A stretch of 64,000 nucleotides of DNA from Hyposmocoma kahamanoa (taxonomy: Eukaryota; Arthropoda; Insecta; Lepidoptera; Cosmopterigidae). The stretch lies in NCBI RefSeq assembly GCF_003589595.1, contig NW_020653750.1, positions 8,276,506 to 8,340,505 on the forward strand, given 5' to 3'. Below the pieces are notes generated by a model, which did not search any database, had not been told where the DNA came from, and was given only the letters and a program-made list of their open reading frames with translations. Below are positions 34,241 through 45,689 of this stretch, one piece after another. The first letter of the stretch is position 1. Every line of letters begins with the position of its first letter. Both the position numbers and the translations under genes were made by a program.

Positions 34241-34535
34241 TTTTATAAAAAAAAAACCTACCTCAAAAGTTCTTGGAATTACATCTATTTGCTAAGTTTT
34301 ATTGAAATCACTTACCGAAAAGTGCGCGAAATCGGATTCATCCCCTAGTTTGACACCCATAGAGGTGGAACATTTTTTCCAATTTGAATAGGACCAATAC
34401 TGAGTTACCCTCTTTCCAACATAAAAAAAAATCATCAAAATCGATTCACAAATGCCGGAGTAATCGCGCACACAAAAAATACAATCGAATTGAGAACCTC
34501 CTTTTCTGAAGTCGGTTAAAATTGTTGTTCTTCCT
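34241..34535 (+). repeat. RepC copy
   Basis: AAAAACCTACCTCAAAAGTTC, GACACCCATAGAGGTGGAAC, TACTGAGTTACCCTCTTTCC and GTAATCGCGCACACA. It lies just downstream of the receptor gene's stop codon. Confidence 0.65.
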
Positions 34536-34750
34536 AACACTAATTACATTCTCACAAATTAATTCTGACGCTTTTTAATTTCTTTATACTTATCTTTCAG
34601 AGGCAGGCTTGGGCTCATATTGCAGATTGCAAAATTTTATGTATGGAGGGATTTTATGATGGAAACTACAAGGATTCCATTGACTGCGAATTAATACACA
34701 TAAACAAATAAAACTTTATTTTAAATTCTTCAATGTGTCACACAATAACA

Positions 34751-37700
34751 TCACACGACATTGTTAAACTGCAAAGCAATGACAGTATAATAAGTAAAGA
34801 AAACCACACACGTGGGCAACAAGCTCATATCCACAGAAATGGAGCCAAAGGCTTCGGTTCTGATGGGACGAGACGACACCAGCCGCAAAAAGCCTTTTGT
34901 TGACTTGTAATAATCTTCGTCTGAAATTTTAGAAATGTCTGAAGCATTATATATGTATATTAACAAGTTGTTGTTGTTTAAGTCAGCAGTAGCCTTTTAT
35001 GGCTGTTCTCCACACAAAAAAAAACAAAATTTAGCGACAAAAAATCGCGTAAAAAGGCTTTTGAGAGTCTATAAAGTTACAAAATATATGAGCGGTGATC
35101 AATCGTCAATTTTTGTAGGAAAATAAACGCAAATTTTCTACACGAATTGTATATACCACCTTGGCCACACCTTTTTAATACACTCTGTATATTAATCGCA
35201 TTTCGAATGAGTAGTAAAGAAACAAGTATAACTAAGGACCGTTCGAATATTGAATCAGTGAGGCGAGAATCGTTTTTATATCATATCTCTTTCCCTCCCT
35301 CAACCCGTAGAACAAAGAAGGATGAAGATTACAGTGGTGAAGTAATGAAGAGTTCAAGAATTTGTAACAGTATTTATTTATCCTTCCTTCATACTTCCAT
35401 AAAAGTTATTTTTTACTAGTATCATTGTTTAGGCGCCACACAAACGTGTGTCTTGTGTGGCTGTTTCATATTCAAATTCAATTGTATGGAAATAGAATTT
35501 ATTTGCTTCTAGTTTCTTTTATAATAATTTTAATAACGCACACACTCATAGCCCCGCATTAGGGAAAACCTGTATCGCGAGTGCCATGGACACACACTTA
35601 GACAACTACAAATTACACCCAAACTGACGAAAGAAATAGATGTAGGCCTTACAAATATTTCTCCCAGCCCGGGAATCGAACCCGAGACCACTGCGTCGCA
35701 ATCCAGTGTGGTAACCATTCGGCCATGGAAGCAGTCGAAAGTTCCTGGTTGCTTGTATCCAAAACAAGGCTCACATTTGCGCCTTAAATGTAAACTAATC
35801 CAAAGCAATATTATTAATGCGAAAGTAACTAGAAAAAGTGTCATGTTGTCACGCCTAAACAGCTAAAACAATTTTGATTAATTTTGGTAATAGCGATAGA
35901 TTTAGGACAGATAGGGATCTAGGACAGGGACAGGCTATTTTTTGTCACAAAAATAAATCTTGAAGGGGGTGAAATAGGGAATGAAACTTTGTATGGAGAA
36001 TCAATAAAACTATGAAAATTAGTATAGTACAGTAGGCTACCCGGCACCAGTAAGTATGATGTAAGCTACATACATACTACGTAAAATACTGTGGTACTTA
36101 CTAGCCAAAGAATTAATCAGAAGTTTGCTCAATCGCCGCTTCAAAACTTCAGCCCTATTTTGTGTCCGCTGTGCTGCGAATGATAGCATCGTCAAGTTGA
36201 CTAACAATAGTACCAGGAAAAATCCATAGAAGCTTCCGTTATCTGAGCTGGTAATGCCCTGTGAGTTAAAGAAATGGTGTGAGAATAAGAGCTCATTGAT
36301 ATTCTAGTAGATCTGTGTGTACACTACTCACTTTAACACTCAGTGACGTTATGGAGTACAGGAAAATTATGTAGTAAAGCACGATAGTAGAAACCATTAT
36401 CGTCAACTGAAACAAAATATTAGAGATGTAAACCTTACCTATTTCTGCCCCCAAGCAGTAATGTCAGCATTACTGTCTTCCGGTGTTGAAGGGTAAGGGT
36501 GCTGGTGAAATTACAGGCACATAAGACTTGTCAACTTATGTCTAAGGGTGACGGGCACAGAGGCAGTGCCCCACAGATCTTTGCGATTTAGACCTATGAG
36601 TGGCACTACAACTGTTACGGACGGGCGCGCAGCTTAAAAAACTTATAAGTAATTAAGTAAGTTTTATTGGTATGTATGGCAAATAAGATCATTTTATTGC
36701 ATAATTTTACTCTATTTAAATATTCCTAGTAAGCAAACTATTCAATTTTATAAAGAAATTTTTAGCTGAAGCGCGTATTAATTCCCACTAATTCCACTTT
36801 ACAATAGAACAACCCCAGATAGACGTACTCGCTCCCATTCTTTCTTTTAACACGCGTATCGGACGGAAGTGTGCAGTGGCATCCTGAGCCCATTCGGACG
36901 CCTTCATACACTTTCTACTTAATTCAATTATACAGCTTAAAAGCTTCAGCTCCCCTTTTGTCTCATAGAAAAACCCAATCTCACGAATGAAATAAATGTA
37001 GGTAATACAAATATTTCTCCTGGTCCAGGAATCGAACCTGGGACTTCTGCGTGGCAGACCAGTATGATACGGCCACGGAGGCAGTTATTATAGTTTTTTT
37101 AAGTTTTTTATTGAATGTCATGATATTTGACCACCATGATATTCAATAGTTTTTGTGAAATTACTCCGTTAGTTTGTTATGATTCCATTATGTATTTTAT
37201 TGTGATTTATGCTATTACTGCATTGTAATGTCTTATTTGCTATATTGTTATGGTATTCCGCCTTTAAGTATATTTCATAAAATCATCAATTTCATTTCAA
37301 TTTATAATTAGATCTAAAATAAACGGCAATTGAATCATTTATGTAACTATTTTCACTGTTTCCCCCATAGATAATACAAACTGAAATTTGTAAAAGATTT
37401 ATACAGACCTGTAATCCATAAATGTTATTGAATAACTTGGAGCTCTCTTTCACATTCATATGAACAACGCACCATTTATCAAAAACTTTAAGATTTTCTT
37501 TGCATTCAATGTCAGGTTTTGTTCCTTTCTTGACCACTTCAAATTCCTCTACGGACCTCGTAATACTCGCCAACTGTTCCGACATCACGTTTAAAACGGA
37601 GTAGAGAGCAGAAAACTCGAAAAAGAATCGGAAATTGCACATTGACAGGTTCGCAGCATAAAGTTTGCCCCAGACGTATGAACTAACACTCAGAAGGGGC

Positions 37701-38131
37701 AAGGAATGTTCATAATGTAAACCTTCAAATAAAGTAACAACTTGCTGGACAAATGTTACCAATGATATCACCAAAGGTAACACCAAGTTGATCTTCAAGT
37801 TTTTGTTGTAACGTAGATCTCCTTTGAGGTGTAATTGATTCATATTGAAATACTTTATCATCTCTTGATACTTCTTGGATTTATATACAGCTAATATTAT
37901 TAGCGCCAAAGAATTTATAGTTGTTGTAAAGAAAAGGAGCGAATGAGTTGATACTATGAACTGAGATGCAAAAAAGTAATGCCCCGCGCCGTGTGCTGAT
38001 ATCAAGAAGAGTTCGGCAAAAACGTGTAAGTACCTGAGTATGCGCAAAATGCGGGTTGAACTCGAGATCGTTCTATGCAAGCAAAAGACACATTCCAGAA
38101 TGTTACTGAATTTTATAGCTTGGATTTCCAT
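34751..38131 (-). CDS. Insect gustatory receptor (7-TM chemoreceptor), four coding exons
   Basis: Exons join(38131-37409, 36406-36332, 36258-36102, 34920-34751), minus strand, giving 374 residues with no stop or frameshift. All introns are GT-AG (1002, 73 and 1181 bp) with phases 0, 0 and 1; the first donor (GTCTGT) is weak. The start is the ATG at 38131 with A at -3; the frame is open further upstream but only from a TTG. Exon 1 codes several hydrophobic segments, exons 2 and 3 one membrane helix each, and exon 4 ends with the last helix and TYYTVIALQF (residues about 361-370). That is the TY-x(6)-QF signature of insect gustatory receptors, which are ligand-gated cation channels in the membrane of taste neurons. 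The length and the small C-terminal exons fit the family. The tastant and subfamily cannot be told. Introns 1 and 3 hold RepA and SINE copies. Expression is unproven. Confidence 0.88.
35523..35735 (-). mobile_element. tRNA-derived SINE, family 1, in receptor intron 3
   Basis: Inverse copy: TAATAACGCACACACTCATA, CCCGCATTAGGGAAAACCTG, CCCGGGAATCGAACCCGAGA, CATTCGGCCATGGAAGCAGT. Same strand as the receptor gene. Confidence 0.85.
36432..36640 (+). repeat. RepA copy in receptor intron 1
   Basis: AACCTTACCTATTTCTGCCC through GGTGCTGGTGAAATTACAGG and AGTGGCACTACAACTGTTAC. It lacks both ends and is antisense to the gene. Confidence 0.7.
36975..37086 (-). mobile_element. tRNA-derived SINE, family 1, 5' part, in receptor intron 1
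   Basis: Inverse of the head and start of the body: AATACAAATATTTCTCCTGG, CCAGGAATCGAACCTGGGAC, CACGGAGGCAGTTATTA. Confidence 0.75.
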
Positions 38132-38179
38132 TTTTCCTTCACACACGTTTAACTTATATGATTGCTTAAGGCACAATGA

Positions 38180-39027
38180 TTATACTTTTGTAATTTATTA
38201 ACGTAACTATCGTCTGTGTACTTCGCTACTGTTGTCGCAAGCAATGAATTACTTAATGCTAGTGATGCTTGGACGATGTTGTGTTTATAAACAACCCTTA
38301 TTTCTTATGAAGTTGATGAGTTCTTGTTTTTATATCAATCTCATTACATTAAAAGTACTCCTTATGATTAAAACGTTTCAGAATTATAATGTTAACGCAT
38401 TCAATTTTCTTATTATAAATTTGTAAAATCGCTCAGGGTTTGAAAGCTATAACCGAGAAACTGTACATTATTTTCGAGAGCCCAGTTGAAGAGCTCATCA
38501 ACGTTTACGGTTATGTCCCAAGTTATAATCAAATAATATTATAAGTACTACCTAGCAATTAGCACCCTACGATGGCAGCGCCAAAAAGATGATAATGCTT
38601 TTCATCAAACACAGGCATTCGTAACAGTGTCAACAGATTTTAGAAAAAATTAGAATTAGAAAAAAAAAATTTTTTTAATTTTATACGTTTGACAAACAAG
38701 GTATAAAAAATACAATAATACATTTTTATTGAATTGATATTTAATTATTTTTATGTGAAATTACTCCACTAGTTTGTATTAATAATTATAACAATACAAT
38801 AATAGCTTAAAAACTAAAACTAAGACTAAATTAAATGATATTGGGTCCTTATGGAAGAGTTCCCCCTTTTTATAGTTATACTTATGCCACAGTATTAAGA
38901 TAAACAGTTTAACTCCAGCCTATTCTACGCTTCAATGCCTACTCTTCTCTTGGAGCTCGGTTGTTACCTTACTTAGTTTATTTTAGTTCTACCTAAAGAT
39001 TGTAAACATAATTTGAGAATTAGAGCC
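38180..39027. other. Region upstream of the receptor gene
   Basis: AT-rich, with no further exon, TATA box or motif I can defend. GTGAAATTACTCCACTAGTTTGT at about 38755-38778 is shared with 37155-37175 and about 41540, a small dispersed repeat. Confidence 0.4.
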
Positions 39028-39375
39028 GCTGGATGAGAGGCGGGAAAAACTGTTTTGCTAGATCAAATGCTTGAGGTATTTACTATTAATCTGTCTTACT
39101 GTCTTACAAGAAATATTTGATGCACCTAAGGATATTGTCAAAAGAATGTGCTAATTTGTTACACGATAGGATGTACATGCTTTATGCGATCAACAAAATC
39201 CTGAACGCTGGCTGAAAAAAAATTCTGATTATTTAAGAATGAAATATCTAACTTTGATATAATTTTTTCTCTTTAAGTAGTACCTACAGAGAACCTGCAA
39301 AATTTTTATTTTCAACTGAAGTCCCTTAATTGTTAAATTCACATTGACCCCAAGATTTGCAAATTGCCCAACGGT
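39028..39375 (-). mobile_element. RepB copy
   Basis: Inverse of the RepB body: GAGAGGCGGGAAAAACTG, CACCTAAGGATATTGTCAAA, TTCAACTGAAGTCCCT. Confidence 0.6.
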
Positions 39376-40293
39376 TTAGAACGCTACGAATAAAAGTAAA
39401 TTACACAACGTCAATAAGAGAACTATAAAGGTGATACCTTCATAAAAGCAATACTTATTGCTATGTTATCGCCATATTGATTATTATTTTGGCTTTGGGT
39501 TTCTTATTTATAATCAGATTTGTATTATATTTTCTGTAATTGATTAATTAATCCATTGTGCCAATAATGTGCGGTCACCATTTCAACAATGCTTATTTTT
39601 CCTGAATGGTTTTCAACAACCACGGATGGTGGAAACCTTACTCCGAAACGTCAAATGACAGCTTAAATATCGAATTTTTACATTACTTTAATCGTAAAAC
39701 TGACATTTATGTAGTACGTTAAGCTTCGTTGCGGACGCAGTCACGTAGTATCATCGTATTTCGTGGTAAACCTCCTAGTGGAACGACATTCCAGCACCAG
39801 TAAAAAATTGCAAATCTGTTCTGCCTCCTTGAAATAATTATTTAATAAATTTTTATTATTTTCTCAGATATCAATAGCACTGGCAGTCGTGCAGTACCTG
39901 TGTGCCATTTTAATGCTGACATTAATAACTCTACCACAATTACATAAGAACACATTGCACACACAATACACGTCCAATCAATTTTGATTTCAGTACATTC
40001 CACTTACTCTACACGTACAATGCTCATTCTTTTACTTTTTTAATTTTGATTTGTATTAAATTTTGATATACGCCTAGTTAAGTTTATTTTATATTGTTTT
40101 TATTTTAAATTTACTTGGATGAAGCGACATCATCCTTGTTGTTTAATCGGCTTCACTAAAAACCAGCGTAACGAGGTTTTATCACACGTCTCGTTACAAA
40201 AAGCTGATTGGAGCCCATTTGGTAACATTTTAAATGTAATTTTTATGTTTTGTGTTTTATCCTAAGGTTATTTTATTTTTTATTATCATTCTT

Positions 40294-40375
40294 ATATCGC
40301 TACATTAAAGTTTGAACTTTGAAAGCGGTTGCGCATATCGCTACGTTAAAGTTTGAACTTTGAAAGCGGTTGCGC
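40294..40375 (+). repeat. 41-bp tandem duplication
   Basis: ATATCGCTAC(A/G)TTAAAGTTT..GGTTGCGC occurs twice back to back (40294-40334, 40335-40375) with one difference. The near-identity points to a recent event. Confidence 0.9.
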
Positions 40376-40454
40376 GGTCACCTTACTTCTGTTCGTAGGC
40401 ACCAGAAGATTTATATATGTGGTACACACGCGCGATTTTAAGCAACGATGCAAA

Positions 40455-40560
40455 TGCGATGCAAGCGTGCGACTGCATCGATACAAACGCGCGATTGCAT
40501 CGCTACACTTGGGATATATAATATAGGCGATTGCGCGCGTTTGTCTCGATGCAGTAGCAT
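40455..40560. repeat. Imperfect inverted repeat rich in GCGCG
   Basis: ACTGCATCGATACAAACGCG (40471 on) pairs with CGCGTTTGTCTCGATGCAGT (about 40535-40554). There are additional direct GATGCAA/GCGATTGCATCG units. Confidence 0.6.
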
Positions 40561-41071
40561 AATGGACTCTATGTCAAACGTATAAATTAGCGAACTATAT
40601 TGTAGCTGCGGGAATATCCGATAGCATAATAATTGTTATTAATTCTTTGCTTCGCTTCCATGTCATGCCGGAGTAATGTATATTGACCCTAATGGAGCAC
40701 ATTAAAAGCTACGTTTTAAAAAAACTTGTACTAGTATATCTTCATCTTTCCGGTACCCTTCCTTGGTAATGTATTGGCAAAAGCAATTGGTCCGCGACGC
40801 ATGGATAGTGGCCTCGTCCGTTTCGTCCCTCTTAATGGAAGCAAAATGCCCGATTACCGCTATCACGAGAACACTCAGCTTTTACAGTATTAATTTATCT
40901 CAAAATCTTGCTAATTACTAGTATATAGTTTCTGTGTTGTGATTTGACTCGGTATGTTAATCTGAGGTCATTATAGAACCTCTATAATAAGGATTTTGCT
41001 AAAATGGTTTAGCTGTCGAATATTTATGAAAATAAAAAAGTGCATTGTGTATTAACGGCGGTAATTAGAAC

Positions 41072-41232
41072 GTCGTATTCTAGAACTCTACTCAATGCTC
41101 AAGTCAGGATTTGAGTATGGTTTAAAGCACTCGAAATCATACTCAAGTCCTTGCCATTAGAGTCGTATTTCCAGTGCTTGAAATCATACTCAGATCTTGA
41201 CTTGAGCATTGAGTACAGTTCTGGAATACGAC
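41072..41232. mobile_element. Foldback element, 52-bp arms
   Basis: GTCGTATTCTAGAACTCTAC..GATTTGAGTATGGTTT and its inverted copy ending GTTCTGGAATACGAC; about 46 of 52 positions pair. The centre carries further AATCATACTCA(A/G) repeats. Confidence 0.75.
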
Positions 41233-41290
41233 CCTAAGACCGTGGGCTTTCGGAATCGAGGTTCGTAATTCCCCGTGAAACATACAATGT

Positions 41291-41496
41291 TTTTCATCAC
41301 ACTTGCACGTAAATAGTATAATCAAAGGCAAGCTAACTTGACTGTAATACCCCAAATAAAACCCTTAAGCATTTTTTTTCTCATTACAGCCATAGTAGGT
41401 AATGAGAAGAAAAAAGACCCGAGGGTTTTATTCGGGGCATTATTGTCAAGTTAGCCTGCATGTAATCATACTATTTACGTGCAAGTGTGATGAAAA
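41291..41496. mobile_element. Near-complete palindrome, 75-bp arms
   Basis: TTTTCATCACACTTGCACGT..ATAAAACCCT (41291-41365) against AGGGTTTTATTCGGGGCATT..GTGATGAAAA (41422-41496). Pairing resumes in the centre (TTTTCTCATTAC/GTAATGAGAAGA). Both strands therefore code nearly the same short peptide (..VSL..IILFTCKCDE). Confidence 0.8.
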
Positions 41497-41620
41497 TTTA
41501 TTTATTGATCTACCACCACGATTTTCATATAGTTTTTATGTGAAAATACTCCACTGGTTATTATTATTCATAGAAATAGCGAACACAAAGAAAAATTTCT
41601 TCCTTCCTACATGCAGATGT

Positions 41621-41849
41621 GGCTAAAAAGGCCGCATTGACAGAATCATATAATATGATTAATTGACAATTCATGAGTTTTCAAACAAAACAAAAAACAC
41701 AATTCATCTATTTGAGTCAGTGTTCTATGGAGGTCTATGGAGTCTATGGAGGTGAAATAGTTGAATTGCGTTATATGAATTGTAAGAAATTCATAATATG
41801 AATTGTCAATTATTCATATTATGATTCTGCCAATACGGCCTTTTTAGCC
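41621..41849. mobile_element. MITE, ~53-bp terminal inverted repeats
   Basis: GGCTAAAAAGGCCGCATTGA..AATTGACAATTCAT (41621 on) and its inverted copy ending CGGCCTTTTTAGCC. 229 bp in all. The middle has a short GGTCTATGGAGTCTATGGAGG repeat. No exact target duplication was found. Confidence 0.8.
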
Positions 41850-41861
41850 CTGCTGACTGGA

Positions 41862-41975
41862 CTCAGCTCTAATAGCTCAGTTGGTTAAGAGCAGTGGCCT
41901 CGTGGTGGCCCCGGCATGGTAACAGAAATAGTTCGAGTTTCGTCAGATCGAATGACCTTATTGTATTCGATTTTA
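41862..41975 (+). repeat. tRNA-like SINE head relic
   Basis: TAATAGCTCAGTTGGTTAAG is a clear A-box. An anticodon-like GTGGCCTCGTGGTGGCC stem and a degraded B-box (AGTTCGAGTTTCG) follow. The tRNA fold is incomplete. Confidence 0.45.
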
Positions 41976-42344
41976 GTATCAATAATAATTACAAGGTAAC
42001 TTTAAGTCAATCCTAAGTTAACCCTAATCTAAATTGACTTTGTCGAAGTTAAAACACTACAAAGGTAAATTTTCTGTCCTATCAGAAACCCTCTCTTAAG
42101 AGGGTGTCAGTTTATAGTTAATTTAGTAATAGTTACTTTAATATATAACACGATGATGTAGATGAGCTCTTCCACCCCTCACTCCGACGTTAATTAAAAA
42201 CGAAGCCGTCACTTGCATTGACCTAAGGAAGGATACTTTAATGCCCAAAATAATTTACAAAAAGTTACTGTTAACATCGACTCCTCCTACGTTATCTATC
42301 GTAAGCCACAAAAATTGATACATTTTTTCATAAATCTCTCTCTT

Positions 42345-42650
42345 TTTTAACCGATTAAAAAGGAGGAGGATCTCAATTCGACAGTTTTTTTTTGTATGTT
42401 TGTTACGCGATAACTCCGTTTGTGATTTGTGAACCGATTATGATGATTCTTTTTTGTTGGAAAGAGGGTATCTCAATATTGGTCCCACTTAAAGAAAATA
42501 ATCCATCTGTAAGGGTGGCAAACTAGGAGATGAATCCGGCTTCGCACACTTTCTAGTATAACCGATTTCAATAAAACTTGGCAAATAGATGTAATTACTC
42601 AAACTTTTGAGGTCGATTTTTTATGTAGGTCTAATTATACTTGCAGTGAA
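42345..42650 (-). repeat. RepC copy, best preserved
   Basis: AACCGATTAAAAAGGAGGAG, GTTACGCGATAACTCCGTTT, TTGTTGGAAAGAGGGTATCT and GAGGTCGATTTTTTATG. This is the common lepidopteran-type repeat, inverse of the copies at 22545, 34241 and 55525. Confidence 0.7.
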
Positions 42651-43810
42651 AAGCATGAGAAAAAAATGTTTGAAATTTAATTGCAATACCTCGAGAATAA
42701 TAGCTATTACGCTCATTTTCGTCCTTTCGATACATTAAAACGTTCTCCTTTAAACGATTCTTTACGTGGGAATGATGGACATATTTTCTTCAAAACATTT
42801 CATTAACAATCTGTTGTACAGCTATTAAAATAAAGTCTAAGTAATTTAATAAAGGAACTAATATTAATTTTAAAAGAAATTAACTTTAAAGTAATTGTAC
42901 GTTACAGCTTCTTATATAATAAAGACTTGAATATTCTGTGAAATAAATCTCAGCTCATTTCATAGACTGAAAATGCATAAATGATAATTGCTTTCGAAAG
43001 GAACGACAATAATTTTCCATCTGAACGGTGTACAAATGACAATTTTCAGTAAATTCAACGTTTCCCAGCCATTTTATATAAAAATGAAGATACGGGACGT
43101 CTTTTCTCGAATCATTCGGATGGAAAATCGCTAATGAGGCTGAATGCCACTCAAAAGGGAATATACTTAGGGAACAAATTTGCGTATTGGACGTTTTCAG
43201 CGTATACTTGTCTTTTTAATTCCGGGTCGTCTAAAGACGTGTTCCCATCCAACTTGTAACACGGACACGGACAAATATAACAAAGGTGCAACAATTAATG
43301 TTGACAATTAATTACCGTTTTCATTTGTTTGTTTTTTTATGGCCGTTTACAAATTCCATGAAGCTGAGTTTAAGATACATTTTTAATCGTAAATGCGTTT
43401 GCAAACTTATGACTAGAATCCAAATATTTTTAGAGCGAGCGAATAATTAAACGCGGTAGACAATTAATAAATGTTCTCTTCGCTTTTTCTTGATTCTCCC
43501 GTGCGGAAAATCGCAAAAGGGTTTTAAAGTGCTACGGATAAAGGGGGGTGGTGTGGATTAAAAGTAGGGGGTTTTGGAGTGGGAGAGGAACAAGCTCGTT
43601 AGCGACAATTTTTCTCAAAGCTCTCCCGAGAGAATTGTCACAATTCCGATTGACGAATTACATTGTGAACAATGTACCGTTCTTTTTTATCGTCTAACGA
43701 AATAAAGGAGTATTTGATACGAGCCTACAATAAGTGGGTTGTGGCAACATTCATTGTGTAAAAGGATTAAAGCTCCGAAACAAAACCCAACAATAATGAC
43801 TAACGATCGA
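42651..43810. other. Intergenic stretch without recognised features
   Basis: No gene or repeat partner seen in the window. A purine-rich GGATAAAGGGGGGTGGTGTGG run lies near 43535. Confidence 0.4.
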
Positions 43811-43812
43811 CA

Positions 43813-44615
43813 TAGGAAATGAAACTATTTATCCGGATTTAAATCGCGTATATTTGTTTTTTCAAACAAACCGACGTTTCGGGTCCTTCACAGGTCCTAT
43901 GGTCACAGTTCACTGAGGTGGTACAGTCTTCAACCAGTTATGTCTAATATTGATGCATATTATATTATATTGGACAAACAAAGCAAAGTATTTATATATA
44001 TATATTAAGAACATAAATATAGCTGATGTCAAACACCGTCGCGTAAACAAGTCTGCAGTCTGCGAGCGTGTCATGGATAAACCTATACATTCAATGAAGT
44101 TTGACAAACCCCAGGTCCTTGCAAAAGAAGTCCGAAGACGATTGAAATTAAAAAATATCCTAATTTCTACAGGGAAGATGGTTTCTCCACCACCAGTTTG
44201 GGATCCAGTATGTCCTCTAATGAAAAATCTCAAACAGACATAAGACTGCAGTATCAATTAATATGTTTGAGTTTATTCTAACTTCTATTATTATTTAATA
44301 TTAAGTTGAACTTAATAAAAATTCATTCAATAAAATAATTTGTAAAACTTAATGTAGCGTAAATTGGAATGTTTTCTTTGCAAAATTAAAAATAAAGTTA
44401 TTTAATTAATAACTATTGTAACCATAGTGAAAAAATAGGGTGATTTACATCAATATTAGACATAACTGGTTGAAGGCTGTACCACCTCAGTCAACCGTGA
44501 CCATGGGACCTGTAAAGGGCCCGAAACGTTGGTTTGTTTGAAAAAACAAATATACGCGATTTAAATCCGGAAAAATAGTTTCATTTCCTATGTGTAACAA
44601 TCGCGAAAACCTAAG
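43813..44615. mobile_element. Foldback element with Penelope-like ends and an orphan ORF
   Basis: Inverted arms of about 145 bp (43813-43958 and 44452-44601) share GGAAATGAAACTATTT(A/T)TCC, CGCGTATATTTGTTTTTTCA and ACCAGTTATGTCTAATATTG. Each arm has a GAAGGACCCGAAACGTC-like box similar in layout to the hammerhead box of the Penelope-like element. The last bases AACAATCGCGAAAACCTAAG recur at 51419-51438. No reverse transcriptase lies between the arms. Confidence 0.6.
43953..44243 (+). CDS. Unrecognised 96-residue basic ORF inside the foldback element
   Basis: ATG at 43953; the frame ends at 44243. After an AT-rich start, the part from about residue 23 reads like structured protein: KHRRVNKSAVCERVMDKPIH, KFDKPQVLAKEVRRRLKLK and a proline-rich SPPPVWDPVCP. 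It is rich in Lys and Arg. I do not recognise a family. It lies wholly between the inverted arms, so it may be a residue of the element's own gene or captured host sequence. Chance cannot be ruled out. Confidence 0.3.
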   Translation: MHIILYWTNKAKYLYIYIKNINIADVKHRRVNKSAVCERVMDKPIHSMKFDKPQVLAKEVRRRLKLKNILISTGKMVSPPPVWDPVCPLMKNLKQT

Positions 44616-44722
44616 AACTCGATACCGATCGATAATCGAGAAAAAGTCAATGCAATATTTAGATCTTAATTTTTTTCCATCTTTTCTTCTTCTTATTTGT
44701 CGATGGCAAACACTGTAATGCT

Positions 44723-45158
44723 TACCATCGTGGTGAAATAATTTACCAATCGGCTTAAGATATTCGCCGCTTGTTGCCCAGGGTGTGCCAGACGTACAGG
44801 AAAGGAACGTCCTGCGGGGAGGCTACGTTCGTGCACACCATTTTTTCCATAAATCACAGCATTTGTCCAAAGAATATATGATTTTTGTGAATAAAAAAAA
44901 TACTATAATAATATTGTAACGGGTCTCCTCTCCTTCGTATCGCATCGATGGCATACACTATTATCGTGGCTCAGAACAGTCACGCTGATCACGCCACAAG
45001 TAACCGCCATGCTTAACTGTGCATTGGATATGTTTGCCATCGTGGCGATTTGATTTGTCAATCGGCGTAAAGTACTCGTCGATTGCTGTTTAGGTTGCGC
45101 CAGGCCTACTTGGAATATGGTTCGTACGTCATTGCGAGGTCATTTCGTGCACGCCACG
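44723..45158. repeat. Imperfect direct repeat, two ~120-bp units
   Basis: 44723-44840 and 45037-45158 align by eye (CCATCGTGG(T/C)GA, CAATCGGC.TAA, TTCGTGCAC(A/G)CCA). The family is unknown; it may be an old transposon fragment. Confidence 0.5.
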
Positions 45159-45427
45159 GGTCTCCTCTGAGAATAGTTTACGCAATTACCCTCCATACTG
45201 GCTGTGTGAGAATGAGGTTACAAAATGGAATTATATCCCATACACCTACAGGGCAGACTAAAGCTTGTAAAGCGGTTTCGCGATTTGTATGCTTTATGAA
45301 ACGAAAATTTTTACTGGTTTGCAATATCTCCGTCAAACACTGAACTGTTTACCATGTAGGCATCTCGAGATGATGAAGCCAGTATTTGCTTATAAAAAAA
45401 AGTGGTGATGCCAGCCAGCTCTACCTT

Positions 45428-45682
45428 TTTTATGACACCAAGTGACGGGAGAAACAAGTCGTAACCTTTCCATAACAATTACAGTGCCACCCAGAGCTTT
45501 AAATCGCAAAGATCTGAGGGACACTGCCACGGTACTGCGCCCGTCATCCTAGGACATAAACTCACAACTCCCATGTGCCTGCAATATAACATGCTTGCCT
45601 TTTAAAAAAATAGGATATCAGAAATAGGTAAGGTGTCAGCAGCTCTGGACGGACTCTTTTACAAGGAGCTCTACTGCTACTA
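45428..45682 (-). repeat. RepA copy
   Basis: TTTATGACACCAAGTGACGG through GCGCCCGTCATCCTAGGACA to ACAAGGAGCTCTACTGCTAC, near full length, with an internal deletion near 45600. Confidence 0.75.
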
Positions 45683-45689
45683 AAATGTG

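Noticed and set aside
41862..41975. Functional tRNA gene
   Set aside because: Only the A-box half is good; the B-box and stems are degraded.
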